Positions 33,045 to 40,336 of a stretch of DNA of 64,000 bases are shown piece by piece; position 1 is the stretch's first letter, and each line of letters begins with the position of its first letter. This DNA comes from Streptomyces griseoviridis (lineage in GTDB: Bacteria; Actinomycetota; Actinomycetes; Streptomycetales; Streptomycetaceae): positions 7,255,501 to 7,319,500 of the forward strand of contig NZ_CP029078.1 in assembly GCF_005222485.1 (NCBI RefSeq). Reading direction: 5' to 3'. The notes under the pieces are model-generated. The model made no database searches. It saw only the letters and a program-made list of their open reading frames with translations, and had not been told where the DNA came from. The position numbers and the translations under genes were made by a program.

Positions 33045-34067
33045 TCAGCCGATCGCCCACTCCGCTCCGCCCGGCAGCTCCGAGAGGGCGACCGGGCGGC
33101 GGGCGTGCCGGGAGACCTCGCAGGCCTCGGCGATCCGCAGCGCCTGGAGGGCCTCACGCCCGTCACAGGGGTTCACCCGGCGGCCGAGCACCACCTCGAC
33201 GAAGGCGGACAGCTCGGCCTCGTAGGCGGGCCCGAAGCGCTCCTGGAAGGACGACCACGGCTTGTCGGCGGCCGGGGGCCCGGTCGGCTCGGTGGAGGCG
33301 ATCGGCGTCCGGTCGTCGAGGCCGACGACGATCTGGTCCAGCTCCCCGGCCAGCTCCATCCGGACGTCGTACCCGGCGCCGTTGAGCCGGGTCGCGGTGG
33401 CGGTGGCGAGGGTGCCGTCGTCGAGCCGCAGCAGCGCGGCGCCCGTGTCGACGTCACCGGCCTCGCGGAACATCGGCGGCCCGGCGTCGGAGCCGACGGC
33501 GTACACGTCGACGACCTCGCGCCCGGTCACCCAGCGCAGCACGTCGAAGTCGTGGATCAGCGTGTCCCGGTATAACCCGCCCGACAGCGGCAGCCAGGAG
33601 GCCAACGGCGGCTTCTCGTCGCTGGTCAGCGCGCGCACGGTGTGCAGCCGCCCGAGCCGGCCCGACCGCACGGCCTCCCGGGCGCCGATGTACCCGGCGT
33701 CGAAGCGGCGCTGGAAGCCCATCTGGAGGACCGTCCCCGCGGTCTCCACCTCGGCGATGGCCTGGAGGGTGCCCGGCAGGTCGAGGGCGATGGGCTTCTC
33801 GCAGAACACCGGCAGGCCCGAGCGGGCCGCCCGGCCGATCAGCTCGGCGTGCGCGGACGTCGTGGCGGTGATCACCACCGCGTCCACGCCCCACCGGAAG
33901 ATCTCGTCGACCCCCGGCGCCGCCGTCTCCCCTATGCGGTGGGCCAGCTCCTGGGCCCGTGCCGGATCCCTGTCCGTCAGGATCAGCGATCCGACCTCCC
34001 GATGGCGACTGAGCGTGTTCGCGTGGATCCTGCCGATGCGGCCCGTCCCGATGACCCCGATGCGCAT
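33045..34067 (-). CDS. Gfo/Idh/MocA oxidoreductase, inositol-dehydrogenase-like; contains a TTA codon
   Basis: A 340-residue dehydrogenase starting MRIGVIGTGRIGRIHANTL, with the FCEKPIALDLPG motif (catalytic Lys) and the LIHDFDVLRWVTG motif seen in inositol 2-dehydrogenases. The FQRRFDAGYIGAREAV block is also IolG-like. It probably oxidises a cyclitol or sugar with NAD. Codon 165 (Leu, 33573-33575) is TTA, so translation should need the bldA tRNA; this links the gene to development. It diverges from the GntR regulator, and an operator-like site lies between them (34108-34121), the same motif as before the transporter operon. Confidence 0.88.
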   Translation of the reverse strand: MRIGVIGTGRIGRIHANTLSRHREVGSLILTDRDPARAQELAHRIGETAAPGVDEIFRWGVDAVVITATTSAHAELIGRAARSGLPVFCEKPIALDLPGTLQAIAEVETAGTVLQMGFQRRFDAGYIGAREAVRSGRLGRLHTVRALTSDEKPPLASWLPLSGGLYRDTLIHDFDVLRWVTGREVVDVYAVGSDAGPPMFREAGDVDTGAALLRLDDGTLATATATRLNGAGYDVRMELAGELDQIVVGLDDRTPIASTEPTGPPAADKPWSSFQERFGPAYEAELSAFVEVVLGRRVNPCDGREALQALRIAEACEVSRHARRPVALSELPGGAEWAIG

Positions 34068-34107
34068 GGAAACAAAGTGGGGTGCCGGACCGTACGCTGT
34101 CAATCCG

Positions 34108-34121
34108 CATGTCCTGACAAT
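34108..34121. promoter_or_regulatory. Candidate GntR operator in the divergent spacer
   Basis: CATGTCCTGACAAT matches the perfect palindrome ATTGTCCGGACAAT at 35038-35051 in 11 of 14 positions. It lies between the dehydrogenase and GntR gene starts, suiting auto-control. Confidence 0.5.
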
Positions 34122-34169
34122 CGGACTGCGCAACTTCCCGTCACCTACGCACAGAGCTACGCTCGGCCC

Positions 34170-34934
34170 GTGCCGAAACCAGAAGTGGACCCGACCGTGT
34201 CGCTCGACCTCAGTGTGGACCGGAGCAGCCCGGTGCCCTTGTACTTCCAGCTGTCGCAGCAGCTGGAGGCGGCGATCGAGCGCGGGGCGCTCACCCCCGG
34301 CAGTCTGCTCGGCAACGAGATCGAACTGGCCGCCAGGCTCGGTCTGTCCAGGCCCACGGTCAGGCAGGCCATCCAGTCGCTGGTCGACAAGGGGCTGCTG
34401 GTGCGCCGCAGGGGCGTCGGCACCCAGGTCGTGCACAGCCAGGTCAAGCGCCCGCTCGAACTCAGCAGCCTCTACGACGACTTGGAGGCGGCGGGCCAGC
34501 GTCCCGCGACGAAGGTGCTGGTCAACACGTCTGTCCAGGCCACCGCCGAGATCGCCGCCGCCCTCGGGGTGGCCGAGGGCAGCGAGGTGCACCGGGTGGA
34601 GCGGCTGCGGCTCGCGCACGGCGAACCGATGGCCTACCTCTGCAACCACATCCCGCCGGGGCTGCTCGACCTCGACACCGCGCAGCTCGAGGCCACCGGC
34701 CTGTACCGGATGATGCGCGCCGTCGGGATCACCCTGCACAGCGCCCGGCAGTCCATCGGCGCCCGCGCCGCGACCGCCGTCGAGGCCGAGCGGCTCGCCG
34801 AGCCCGAGGGCGCCCCGCTGCTCACCATGGAGCGCGTGACCTTCGACGACACCGGCCGCGCGGTGGAGTTCGGCAGCCACACCTACCGGCCGTCCCGCTA
34901 CTCCTTCGAGTTCCAGCTGCTCGTCCGTTCGTGA
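34170..34934 (+). CDS. GntR-family (HutC/UTRA) transcriptional regulator
   Basis: A 254-residue regulator with N-terminal winged helix (VPLYFQLSQQLEAAIERGAL, then LGLSRPTVRQAIQSLVDKGLL) and a C-terminal UTRA ligand-binding domain (VHRVERLRLAHGEPMAYLCN ... YRPSRYSFEFQL). UTRA domains bind phosphosugars or amines and release the repressor. GTG 34170 has TACGCT about 7 nt upstream and no ribosome site, so the message may be leaderless. The matched palindromes at 34108 and 35038 bracket the gene, so it probably controls itself, the divergent dehydrogenase and the transporter operon. Confidence 0.9.
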   Translation: MPKPEVDPTVSLDLSVDRSSPVPLYFQLSQQLEAAIERGALTPGSLLGNEIELAARLGLSRPTVRQAIQSLVDKGLLVRRRGVGTQVVHSQVKRPLELSSLYDDLEAAGQRPATKVLVNTSVQATAEIAAALGVAEGSEVHRVERLRLAHGEPMAYLCNHIPPGLLDLDTAQLEATGLYRMMRAVGITLHSARQSIGARAATAVEAERLAEPEGAPLLTMERVTFDDTGRAVEFGSHTYRPSRYSFEFQLLVRS

Positions 34935-35037
34935 GCCCGGCGGGTCCGCTCCCGGGCCGCGGGCGAGCGCTGTTGCCGCGCTCCTGACGCCCCGGGGCGG
35001 CGCCGGGTCTCCCGCCCTGCGGCGCCGAGTTTCTCGC

Positions 35038-35104
35038 ATTGTCCGGACAATGTGACCGAGTTGTCCCACCCGGTCACGGATGTGCGATCCCTGTGTTCGA
35101 TAAT
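35038..35104 (+). promoter_or_regulatory. GntR operator palindrome, second dyad and -10 of the sugar ABC operon
   Basis: ATTGTCCGGACAAT (35038-35051) is a perfect 14-bp palindrome. Directly after it, GTGACCG (35052-35058) and CGGTCAC (35071-35077) form an inverted repeat with a 12-nt loop containing another TTGTCC half-site. GATAAT (35099-35104) is a good -10, giving an 80-nt leader before the GTG at 35191. Confidence 0.55.
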
Positions 35105-35190
35105 GGGTGGTTTGGGATCGGTGAGGTCGCTTTCGGTGGCCTCGCCCGTCCCGCGCGCACCACCGAACACAGCAAGAAGGGCACGGCCTC

Positions 35191-36195
35191 GTGGCACGCT
35201 TTCGTACCTGGGCGGGAATCGCGCTGGCGGGGGCACTGACCGTGTCCGTCGCCGGCTGTAGCAGCACCGGCGGCAAACGCGCCGAGGACGCGCGCGCCGC
35301 CGCGGCGGCCCAGGGCAGGTCGGCGGTGAACACGCCCCGCTGGACCTTCGCGATGATCACCCACTCCGGTGACGGCGACAGCTTCTGGGACATCGTGCAG
35401 AGCGGCGCCAAGCAGGCCGCCGTCAAGGACAACATCGACTTCCTCTACTCGCATGACGACGAGGCCCAGCAGCAGGCCCAGCTCGTGGACGCGGCCGTCG
35501 ACAAGAAGGTCGATGGGATCATCGTCACCCTCGCCAAGCCCGACGCGATGAAGGCGGCCCTCGCCCGCGCCGAGAAGGCCGGCATCCCGGTCGTCACCGT
35601 GAACTCGGGCTCGGCCGAGTCCAAGAAGTTCGGCGCGCTCACCCACATCGGCCAGGACGAGGGCGTCGCCGGCGAGGCCGTCGGCGAGGAGCTGAACGAA
35701 CGCGGCAGGAAGAAGGTCCTCTGCGTCCTGCACGAGCAGGGCAACGTCGGCCACGAACAGCGGTGCGCCGGGGTCCGCAAGACCTTCGACGGCGACGTCC
35801 AGAGCCTCTACGTCAACGGCACCAACATGCCCGACGTGCAGTCCGCGATCGAGGCCAAGCTCCAGTCCGACGCGTCCGTCGACGCCGTCGTCACCCTCGG
35901 CGCCCCCTACGCCGACACCGCGGCCAAGGCCAAGCAGGGCGCGGGCAGCTCGGCGGAGATCGACACCTTCGACCTCAACGCCAAGGTCGCCGCCGGTCTG
36001 AGATCCGGCGAGCTGGGCTTCGCCGTCGACCAGCAGCCCTACCTCCAGGGCTACGAGGCGGTCGACCTGCTCTGGCTCCACCGGTACAACTCCGACGTCC
36101 TCGGCGGCGGCCGGCCGGTCCTGACCGGACCGCAGATCGTCACCAAGGACGACGCCGCCGCGCTGGAGGAGTACACCAAGCGGGGCACCCGATGA
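35191..36195 (+). CDS. Sugar ABC transporter substrate-binding lipoprotein
   Basis: A 334-residue periplasmic-binding-protein-like lipoprotein (RbsB / Peripla_BP_4 class). The signal ends in a lipobox VAGC, so Cys23 or so would be lipidated at the outer face of the membrane. The domain shows the class pattern FAMITHSGDGDSFWDIVQSG, KKVDGIIVTLAKPDAM and a hinge near GIPVVTVNSG. GTG 35191 has AAGAAGGG 10 nt upstream. The ligand would be a pentose, hexose or cyclitol; with an inositol-dehydrogenase-like neighbour a cyclitol is plausible. Its stop overlaps the permease start (ATGA). Confidence 0.92.
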   Translation: MARFRTWAGIALAGALTVSVAGCSSTGGKRAEDARAAAAAQGRSAVNTPRWTFAMITHSGDGDSFWDIVQSGAKQAAVKDNIDFLYSHDDEAQQQAQLVDAAVDKKVDGIIVTLAKPDAMKAALARAEKAGIPVVTVNSGSAESKKFGALTHIGQDEGVAGEAVGEELNERGRKKVLCVLHEQGNVGHEQRCAGVRKTFDGDVQSLYVNGTNMPDVQSAIEAKLQSDASVDAVVTLGAPYADTAAKAKQGAGSSAEIDTFDLNAKVAAGLRSGELGFAVDQQPYLQGYEAVDLLWLHRYNSDVLGGGRPVLTGPQIVTKDDAAALEEYTKRGTR

Positions 36196-37235
36196 GCGTC
36201 ACCGATCCCGCCATGACCTCTGACGAAAGGATTCTGCGCAGCTCGCCGCTGCGCAGGCTGCTGGGCAGGCCCGAACTCGGCTCGGTCGTCGGCGCGCTCG
36301 CCGTCTTCGTCTTCTTCGCCGTGCTCGCGGACGGCTTCCTGCGCCCGACCAGCCTCAGCACGGTCCTCTACGCCTCCTCGACGATCGGCATCATGGCGGT
36401 GCCGGTCGCGCTGCTGATGATCGGCGGCGAGTTCGACCTCTCCGCCGGTGTCCTGGTGACGTCCTCGGCGCTGGTCTCGTCGATGTTCAGCTACCAGATG
36501 ACGGCCAACACCTGGGTCGGCGTCGGCGTCTCCCTCCTGGTCAGCCTCGCCATCGGGGCCTTCAACGGATACGTGCTGACCCGCACCAGGCTGCCGAGCT
36601 TCATCGTCACGCTCGGCACCTTCTTGATGTTGACCGGGTTGAATCTCGGATTGACCAAGTTGATCGACAGCACGGTCTCGACGAAGTCGATCGCCGACAT
36701 GGAGGGCTTCGCCTCCGCCCGCGCGGTCTTCGCCTCCACGCTCACCGTCGGCGGCGTCGACATCAAGGTGACGATCCTGTGGTGGCTCGCCCTCGTCGCG
36801 GTGGCCTCCTGGATCCTGCTGCGGACCCGGGTCGGCAACTGGATCTTCGCCGTCGGCGGCAACAAGGACGCGGCCCGCGCGGTCGGCGTCCCGGTCGAGA
36901 AGACGAAGATCGGCCTCTACATGGGCGTCGGGCTCGGCGCATGGATCTCCGGTCAACACCTGCTGTTCAGTTATGACGTCGTCCAGTCGGGCGAGGGTGT
37001 CGGCAATGAGTTGATCTACATCATCGCGGCCGTCATCGGCGGCTGCCTGATCACCGGCGGCTACGGCAGCGCCGTCGGCTCCGCGGTCGGCGCGCTCCTG
37101 TTCGGCATGACCAGCAAGGGCATCGTCTTCGCCGAGTGGAACCCCGACTGGTTCAAGTTCTTCCTCGGAGCGATGCTGCTCCTCGCGACCCTGCTCAACG
37201 CCTGGGTCCGCAAGCGGGCGGAGGCCACCAAGTGA
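36192..37235 (+). CDS. Sugar ABC transporter permease (RbsC family)
   Basis: A 347-residue inner-membrane permease with about ten spans. The BPD_transp_2 signature is clear: [39 protein letters not shown] and [18 protein letters not shown] (coupling region facing the ATPase), and [20 protein letters not shown]. It forms a homodimeric channel with the ATPase encoded next. Start ATG 36192 overlaps the upstream stop by four bases and its own stop overlaps the ATPase GTG, so the three are translated as a coupled set. Confidence 0.93.
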   Translation: MSVTDPAMTSDERILRSSPLRRLLGRPELGSVVGALAVFVFFAVLADGFLRPTSLSTVLYASSTIGIMAVPVALLMIGGEFDLSAGVLVTSSALVSSMFSYQMTANTWVGVGVSLLVSLAIGAFNGYVLTRTRLPSFIVTLGTFLMLTGLNLGLTKLIDSTVSTKSIADMEGFASARAVFASTLTVGGVDIKVTILWWLALVAVASWILLRTRVGNWIFAVGGNKDAARAVGVPVEKTKIGLYMGVGLGAWISGQHLLFSYDVVQSGEGVGNELIYIIAAVIGGCLITGGYGSAVGSAVGALLFGMTSKGIVFAEWNPDWFKFFLGAMLLLATLLNAWVRKRAEATK

Positions 37236-38023
37236 CGACGACCGCGCGGCCCGCGCCGCTGATCGAGCTGACCGACGTCAGCAAGCGCTACGGCAACGTC
37301 CGCGCCCTCGAAGGGGTCTCCCTCGAAGTGGGCGCGGGGGAGATCACCTGCGTCCTGGGCGACAACGGTGCCGGCAAATCAACATTGATCAAGATCATTG
37401 CGGGACTGCACCGTCATGACGGCGGTGTCCTGCGCGTCGACGGCGAGGAGACCCGGCTCTCCTCCCCGCGCGAGGCGCTCGACCTCGGCGTCGCCACCGT
37501 CTACCAGGACCTGGCCGTCGTCCCGCTGATGCCGGTGTGGCGGAACTTCTTCCTCGGCTCCGAGCCCAGGAAGGGCGTCGGCCCCTTCAAGCGCATGGAC
37601 ATCGACCTCATGCGCGAGACCACCCGCGGCGAACTCCTGCGCATGGGCATCGACCTCCGCGACGTCGACCAGCCCATCGGCACCCTGTCCGGCGGCGAGC
37701 GCCAGTGCGTGGCCATCGCGCGCGCGGTCCACTTCGGCGCGAAGGTGCTGGTCCTGGACGAACCGACGGCGGCGCTCGGAGTGAAGCAGTCCGGGGTCGT
37801 CCTGAAGTACGTGGCCGCCGCCCGCGACCGCGGCCTCGGCGTCGTCCTGATCACCCACAACCCGCACCACGCGTACCTGGTGGGGGACCGGTTCGTGCTG
37901 CTCAGGCGCGGCACGATGGTCGGCAACCACACCCGGGACGCGATCACCCTGGAGGAGCTGACCGCCCAGATGGCGGGCGGCAGCGACCTGGAGGCCCTGC
38001 GGCACGAACTGGCCCGCGACTGA
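37232..38023 (+). CDS. Sugar ABC transporter ATP-binding protein
   Basis: A 263-residue single ATPase domain, half the size of RbsA/XylG, which carry two. Walker [10 protein letters not shown], signature LSGGERQ, Walker [12 protein letters not shown] and the switch His in LITHNPHH are all intact. Conserved [19 protein letters not shown] is typical of the FrcA-like short group. It powers uptake of the sugar bound by the preceding lipoprotein. GTG 37232 overlaps the permease stop. After its stop there is a 487-bp gap dominated by a 34-bp repeat array before the ROK kinase gene. Confidence 0.93.
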   Translation: MTTTARPAPLIELTDVSKRYGNVRALEGVSLEVGAGEITCVLGDNGAGKSTLIKIIAGLHRHDGGVLRVDGEETRLSSPREALDLGVATVYQDLAVVPLMPVWRNFFLGSEPRKGVGPFKRMDIDLMRETTRGELLRMGIDLRDVDQPIGTLSGGERQCVAIARAVHFGAKVLVLDEPTAALGVKQSGVVLKYVAAARDRGLGVVLITHNPHHAYLVGDRFVLLRRGTMVGNHTRDAITLEELTAQMAGGSDLEALRHELARD

Positions 38024-38136
38024 GGGCGGGGCGGGGCTCTGGGGCGGGGGCGGGCGGGGCCCTGGGGGCTCTGAGCACTCCCGGAGGCCCGCCTGCGTGC
38101 CTGGGACGACCGGCGGCGCTACTTCGCGGATGCGCA

Positions 38137-38340
38137 CCCGTCCCGCGCCGGGTCCGTGCCGCGTGCCGCCCCCGTCCCGCGCCGGGTCCGTGCCGCGTGC
38201 CGCCCCCGTCCCGCGCCGGGTCCGTGCCGCGTGCCGCCCCCGTCCCGCGCCGGGTCCGTGCCGCGTGCCGCCCCCGTCCCGCGCCGGGTCCGTGCCGCGT
38301 GCCGCCCCCGTCCCGCGCCGGGTCCGTGCCGCGTGCCGCC
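38137..38340. repeat. 34-bp tandem repeat array, six perfect copies plus decayed ends
   Basis: Six identical contiguous units start at 38137, 38171, 38205, 38239, 38273 and 38307. The unit begins CCCGTCCCGCGCCGGGTCCG and ends CGTGCCGCC. A seventh start at 38341 decays into related but irregular sequence to about 38450. Because 34 is not a multiple of three, no reading frame is kept; the array is noncoding. There are no unique spacers, so it is not a CRISPR array. The remainder of the 38024-38510 gap holds no gene. Confidence 0.9.
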
Positions 38341-38510
38341 CCCGTCCCGCACCGCGCCCGGCACCCGTCCCGCGCCGCCTGCGTGCCGGGTCCGGCGCCC
38401 GTCCCGCACCGCGTCCCGCCCCCGTCCGTCACCGCTCCCGTGGCGCTCCCGTACCGGCCTTCGCTCCCCCGCTCGGCACCCGGGGTGGGCGTGCGGCAGA
38501 ATCGAGCCCG

Positions 38511-39659
38511 ATGAGCACCTACCGCGACTTCACCGCCCCCATCGGCTCACGCCGGGCCCCGGTACTCCGCACCGTGGGCACCCGGGAACGCCGCTCCCAC
38601 CTGACGGCCCCCCGGGTCCCCACGGTCGGCATCGACATCGGCGGCACCAAGGTCATGGCGGGCGTCGTCGACGCCGACGGCAACATCCTGGAGAAGGTCC
38701 GCACCGAGACCCCGGACAAGTCCAAGAGTCCCAAGGTCGTCGAGGACACCATCGTCGAGCTGGTCCTCGACCTGTCCGACCGGCACGACGTGCACGCGGT
38801 CGGCATCGGCGCGGCCGGCTGGGTCGACGCCGACCGCAACCGGGTGCTGTTCGCCCCCCACCTGTCCTGGCGCAACGAGCCGCTGCGCGACCGCCTGGCC
38901 GGCCGGCTCGCCGTGCCCGTGCTGGTCGACAACGACGCCAACTCCGCCGCCTGGGCCGAGTGGCGCTTCGGCGCCGGGCGCGGCGAGGACCACCTCGTCA
39001 TGATCACGCTCGGTACCGGCATCGGCGGCGCCATCCTGGAGGACGGCCAGGTCAAGCGCGGCAAGTACGGCGTCGCGGGCGAGTTCGGCCATATGCAGGT
39101 GGTGCCCGGCGGGCACCGCTGCCCGTGCGGCAACCGCGGCTGCTGGGAGCAGTACAGCTCGGGCAACGCGCTGGTCCGCGAGGCCAGGGAACTGGCCGCC
39201 GCCGACTCCCCGGTCGCCTACGGGATCATCGAGCACGTCAAGGGCAACATCGGCGACATCAGCGGCCCGATGATCACCGAGCTGGCCCGCCAGGGCGACG
39301 CGATGTGCATCGAGCTGCTCCAGGACATCGGCCAGTGGCTCGGCGTCGGGATCGCCAACCTGGCCGCCGCCCTCGACCCGTCCTGCTTCGTGATCGGCGG
39401 TGGCGTCAGCGCCGCCGACGACCTGCTGATCGGCCCCGCTCGCGACGCCTTCAAGCGCCACCTCACCGGTCGCGGCTACCGCCCCGAGGCCCGCATCACC
39501 CGCGCCCAGCTCGGCCCCGAGGCCGGCATGGTCGGCGCGGCCGACCTCGCCCGCCTGGTCGCCCGCAGGTTCCGGCGTGCCAAGCGCCGCCGGGTGGAGC
39601 GCTACGAGCGCTACGAGCGGTTCGCGGAGGCCCGGCGCTCCTCCGAGGACAGCGTGTGA
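38511..39659 (+). CDS. ROK-family sugar kinase
   Basis: A 382-residue ROK protein without an N-terminal helix-turn-helix, hence a kinase not a repressor. It has the phosphate loop VGIDIGGTKVMAGVVD, DNDANSAAWAEWRFGAGRG with catalytic Asp, TLGTGIGGAIL, and the zinc motif starting at GEFGHMQVVPGGHRCPCGNRGCWE in outline (His plus three Cys). It phosphorylates glucose or a related sugar at the C6 position. A 40-residue N-terminal extension and a very basic C-terminal tail (RRFRRAKRRRVERYERYERF) are extra. CAGAAT (38497-38502) just before the ATG fits a leaderless transcript. The next gene overlaps by four bases. Confidence 0.92.
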   Translation: MSTYRDFTAPIGSRRAPVLRTVGTRERRSHLTAPRVPTVGIDIGGTKVMAGVVDADGNILEKVRTETPDKSKSPKVVEDTIVELVLDLSDRHDVHAVGIGAAGWVDADRNRVLFAPHLSWRNEPLRDRLAGRLAVPVLVDNDANSAAWAEWRFGAGRGEDHLVMITLGTGIGGAILEDGQVKRGKYGVAGEFGHMQVVPGGHRCPCGNRGCWEQYSSGNALVREARELAAADSPVAYGIIEHVKGNIGDISGPMITELARQGDAMCIELLQDIGQWLGVGIANLAAALDPSCFVIGGGVSAADDLLIGPARDAFKRHLTGRGYRPEARITRAQLGPEAGMVGAADLARLVARRFRRAKRRRVERYERYERFAEARRSSEDSV

Positions 39660-40249
39660 CCGCGTCCCTGCCCCGCCAGGCCGCCCCGCCGGACGAACCA
39701 TCCAGGCCGTCCGAGGGCCGCGGGCACCGCAACCGGCGCCGGGCGCTCACCCTGCTGATCATCGTGCTGCTCATCGGCGTCCCGGCGGGCTACCTGGTGA
39801 TCTCGGCCAACCAGAGCAGGCAGAGCGGCAAGGACAAGGAGGCCAAGTACTCGGCGACCGGCCTCACCGAGGGCTGGCCGTCGAAGGTGCAGCGCCGCCT
39901 CTACGAGGTGCCGATCCCGCACCCCTCGAACAAGGTCGCCTACTACGAGACCAACAACTGGAAGACCAGCCGCCTCTACGTGCAGTTCCAGACGACGCAC
40001 GCGGGTCTCGACGCCTTCTTCAAGGAGCTGGGCGTCGACCAGGCCGACCTCAAGAAGGACGACCTGACCATCAGCACCCGCGACCAGAAGATCATCGGCT
40101 GGGAGTTCTCGGGACCCGGCTCGCGCGGCGGCGACTACTACGGCCTCGTCAACAAGCAGAAGAACCCCAAGCCGACCCAGGACGTGGTCGTGAACACCTA
40201 CAACCCGACGTACCCCATGGTGTACGTCGTCTCCCGCGCCATCCCCTGA
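39656..40249 (+). CDS. Membrane-anchored extracytoplasmic protein, unknown function
   Basis: A 197-residue protein with a disordered basic N-terminus, one transmembrane helix (ALTLLIIVLLIGVPAGYLVISA, about 30-51) and an outside domain of about 140 residues with many Tyr and Lys (KVAYYETNNWKTSRLYVQF, IIGWEFSGPGSRGGDYYGL). I do not recognise a family; it lacks Cys and catalytic motifs. GTG 39656 overlaps the ROK kinase stop, so it is cotranslated with it, an odd partner for a cytosolic kinase. Streptomyces relatives are left as hypothetical sugar-kinase-linked proteins. Confidence 0.7.
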   Translation: MTASLPRQAAPPDEPSRPSEGRGHRNRRRALTLLIIVLLIGVPAGYLVISANQSRQSGKDKEAKYSATGLTEGWPSKVQRRLYEVPIPHPSNKVAYYETNNWKTSRLYVQFQTTHAGLDAFFKELGVDQADLKKDDLTISTRDQKIIGWEFSGPGSRGGDYYGLVNKQKNPKPTQDVVVNTYNPTYPMVYVVSRAIP

Positions 40250-40254
40250 CGCGG

Positions 40255-40298
40255 AGGGGCCCGGGACCGGCGCCCGAGGGGCCCGGGACCGGCGCCGG
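40255..40298. repeat. 22-bp tandem duplication upstream of the helicase gene
   Basis: AGGGGCCCGGGACCGGCGCC at 40255-40274 is repeated at 40277-40296. It fills the spacer between the ROK-linked gene and the SNF2 helicase gene and contains several short palindromes. Confidence 0.6.
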
Positions 40299-40336
40299 GA
40301 CCGATTGTCAGAGGCCGCCCGTAGAGTCGTAGACGC

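Noticed and set aside
38137..38340. CRISPR-like array
   Set aside because: The 34-bp units are directly adjacent with no unique spacers and no cas genes are near; it is a plain tandem repeat.
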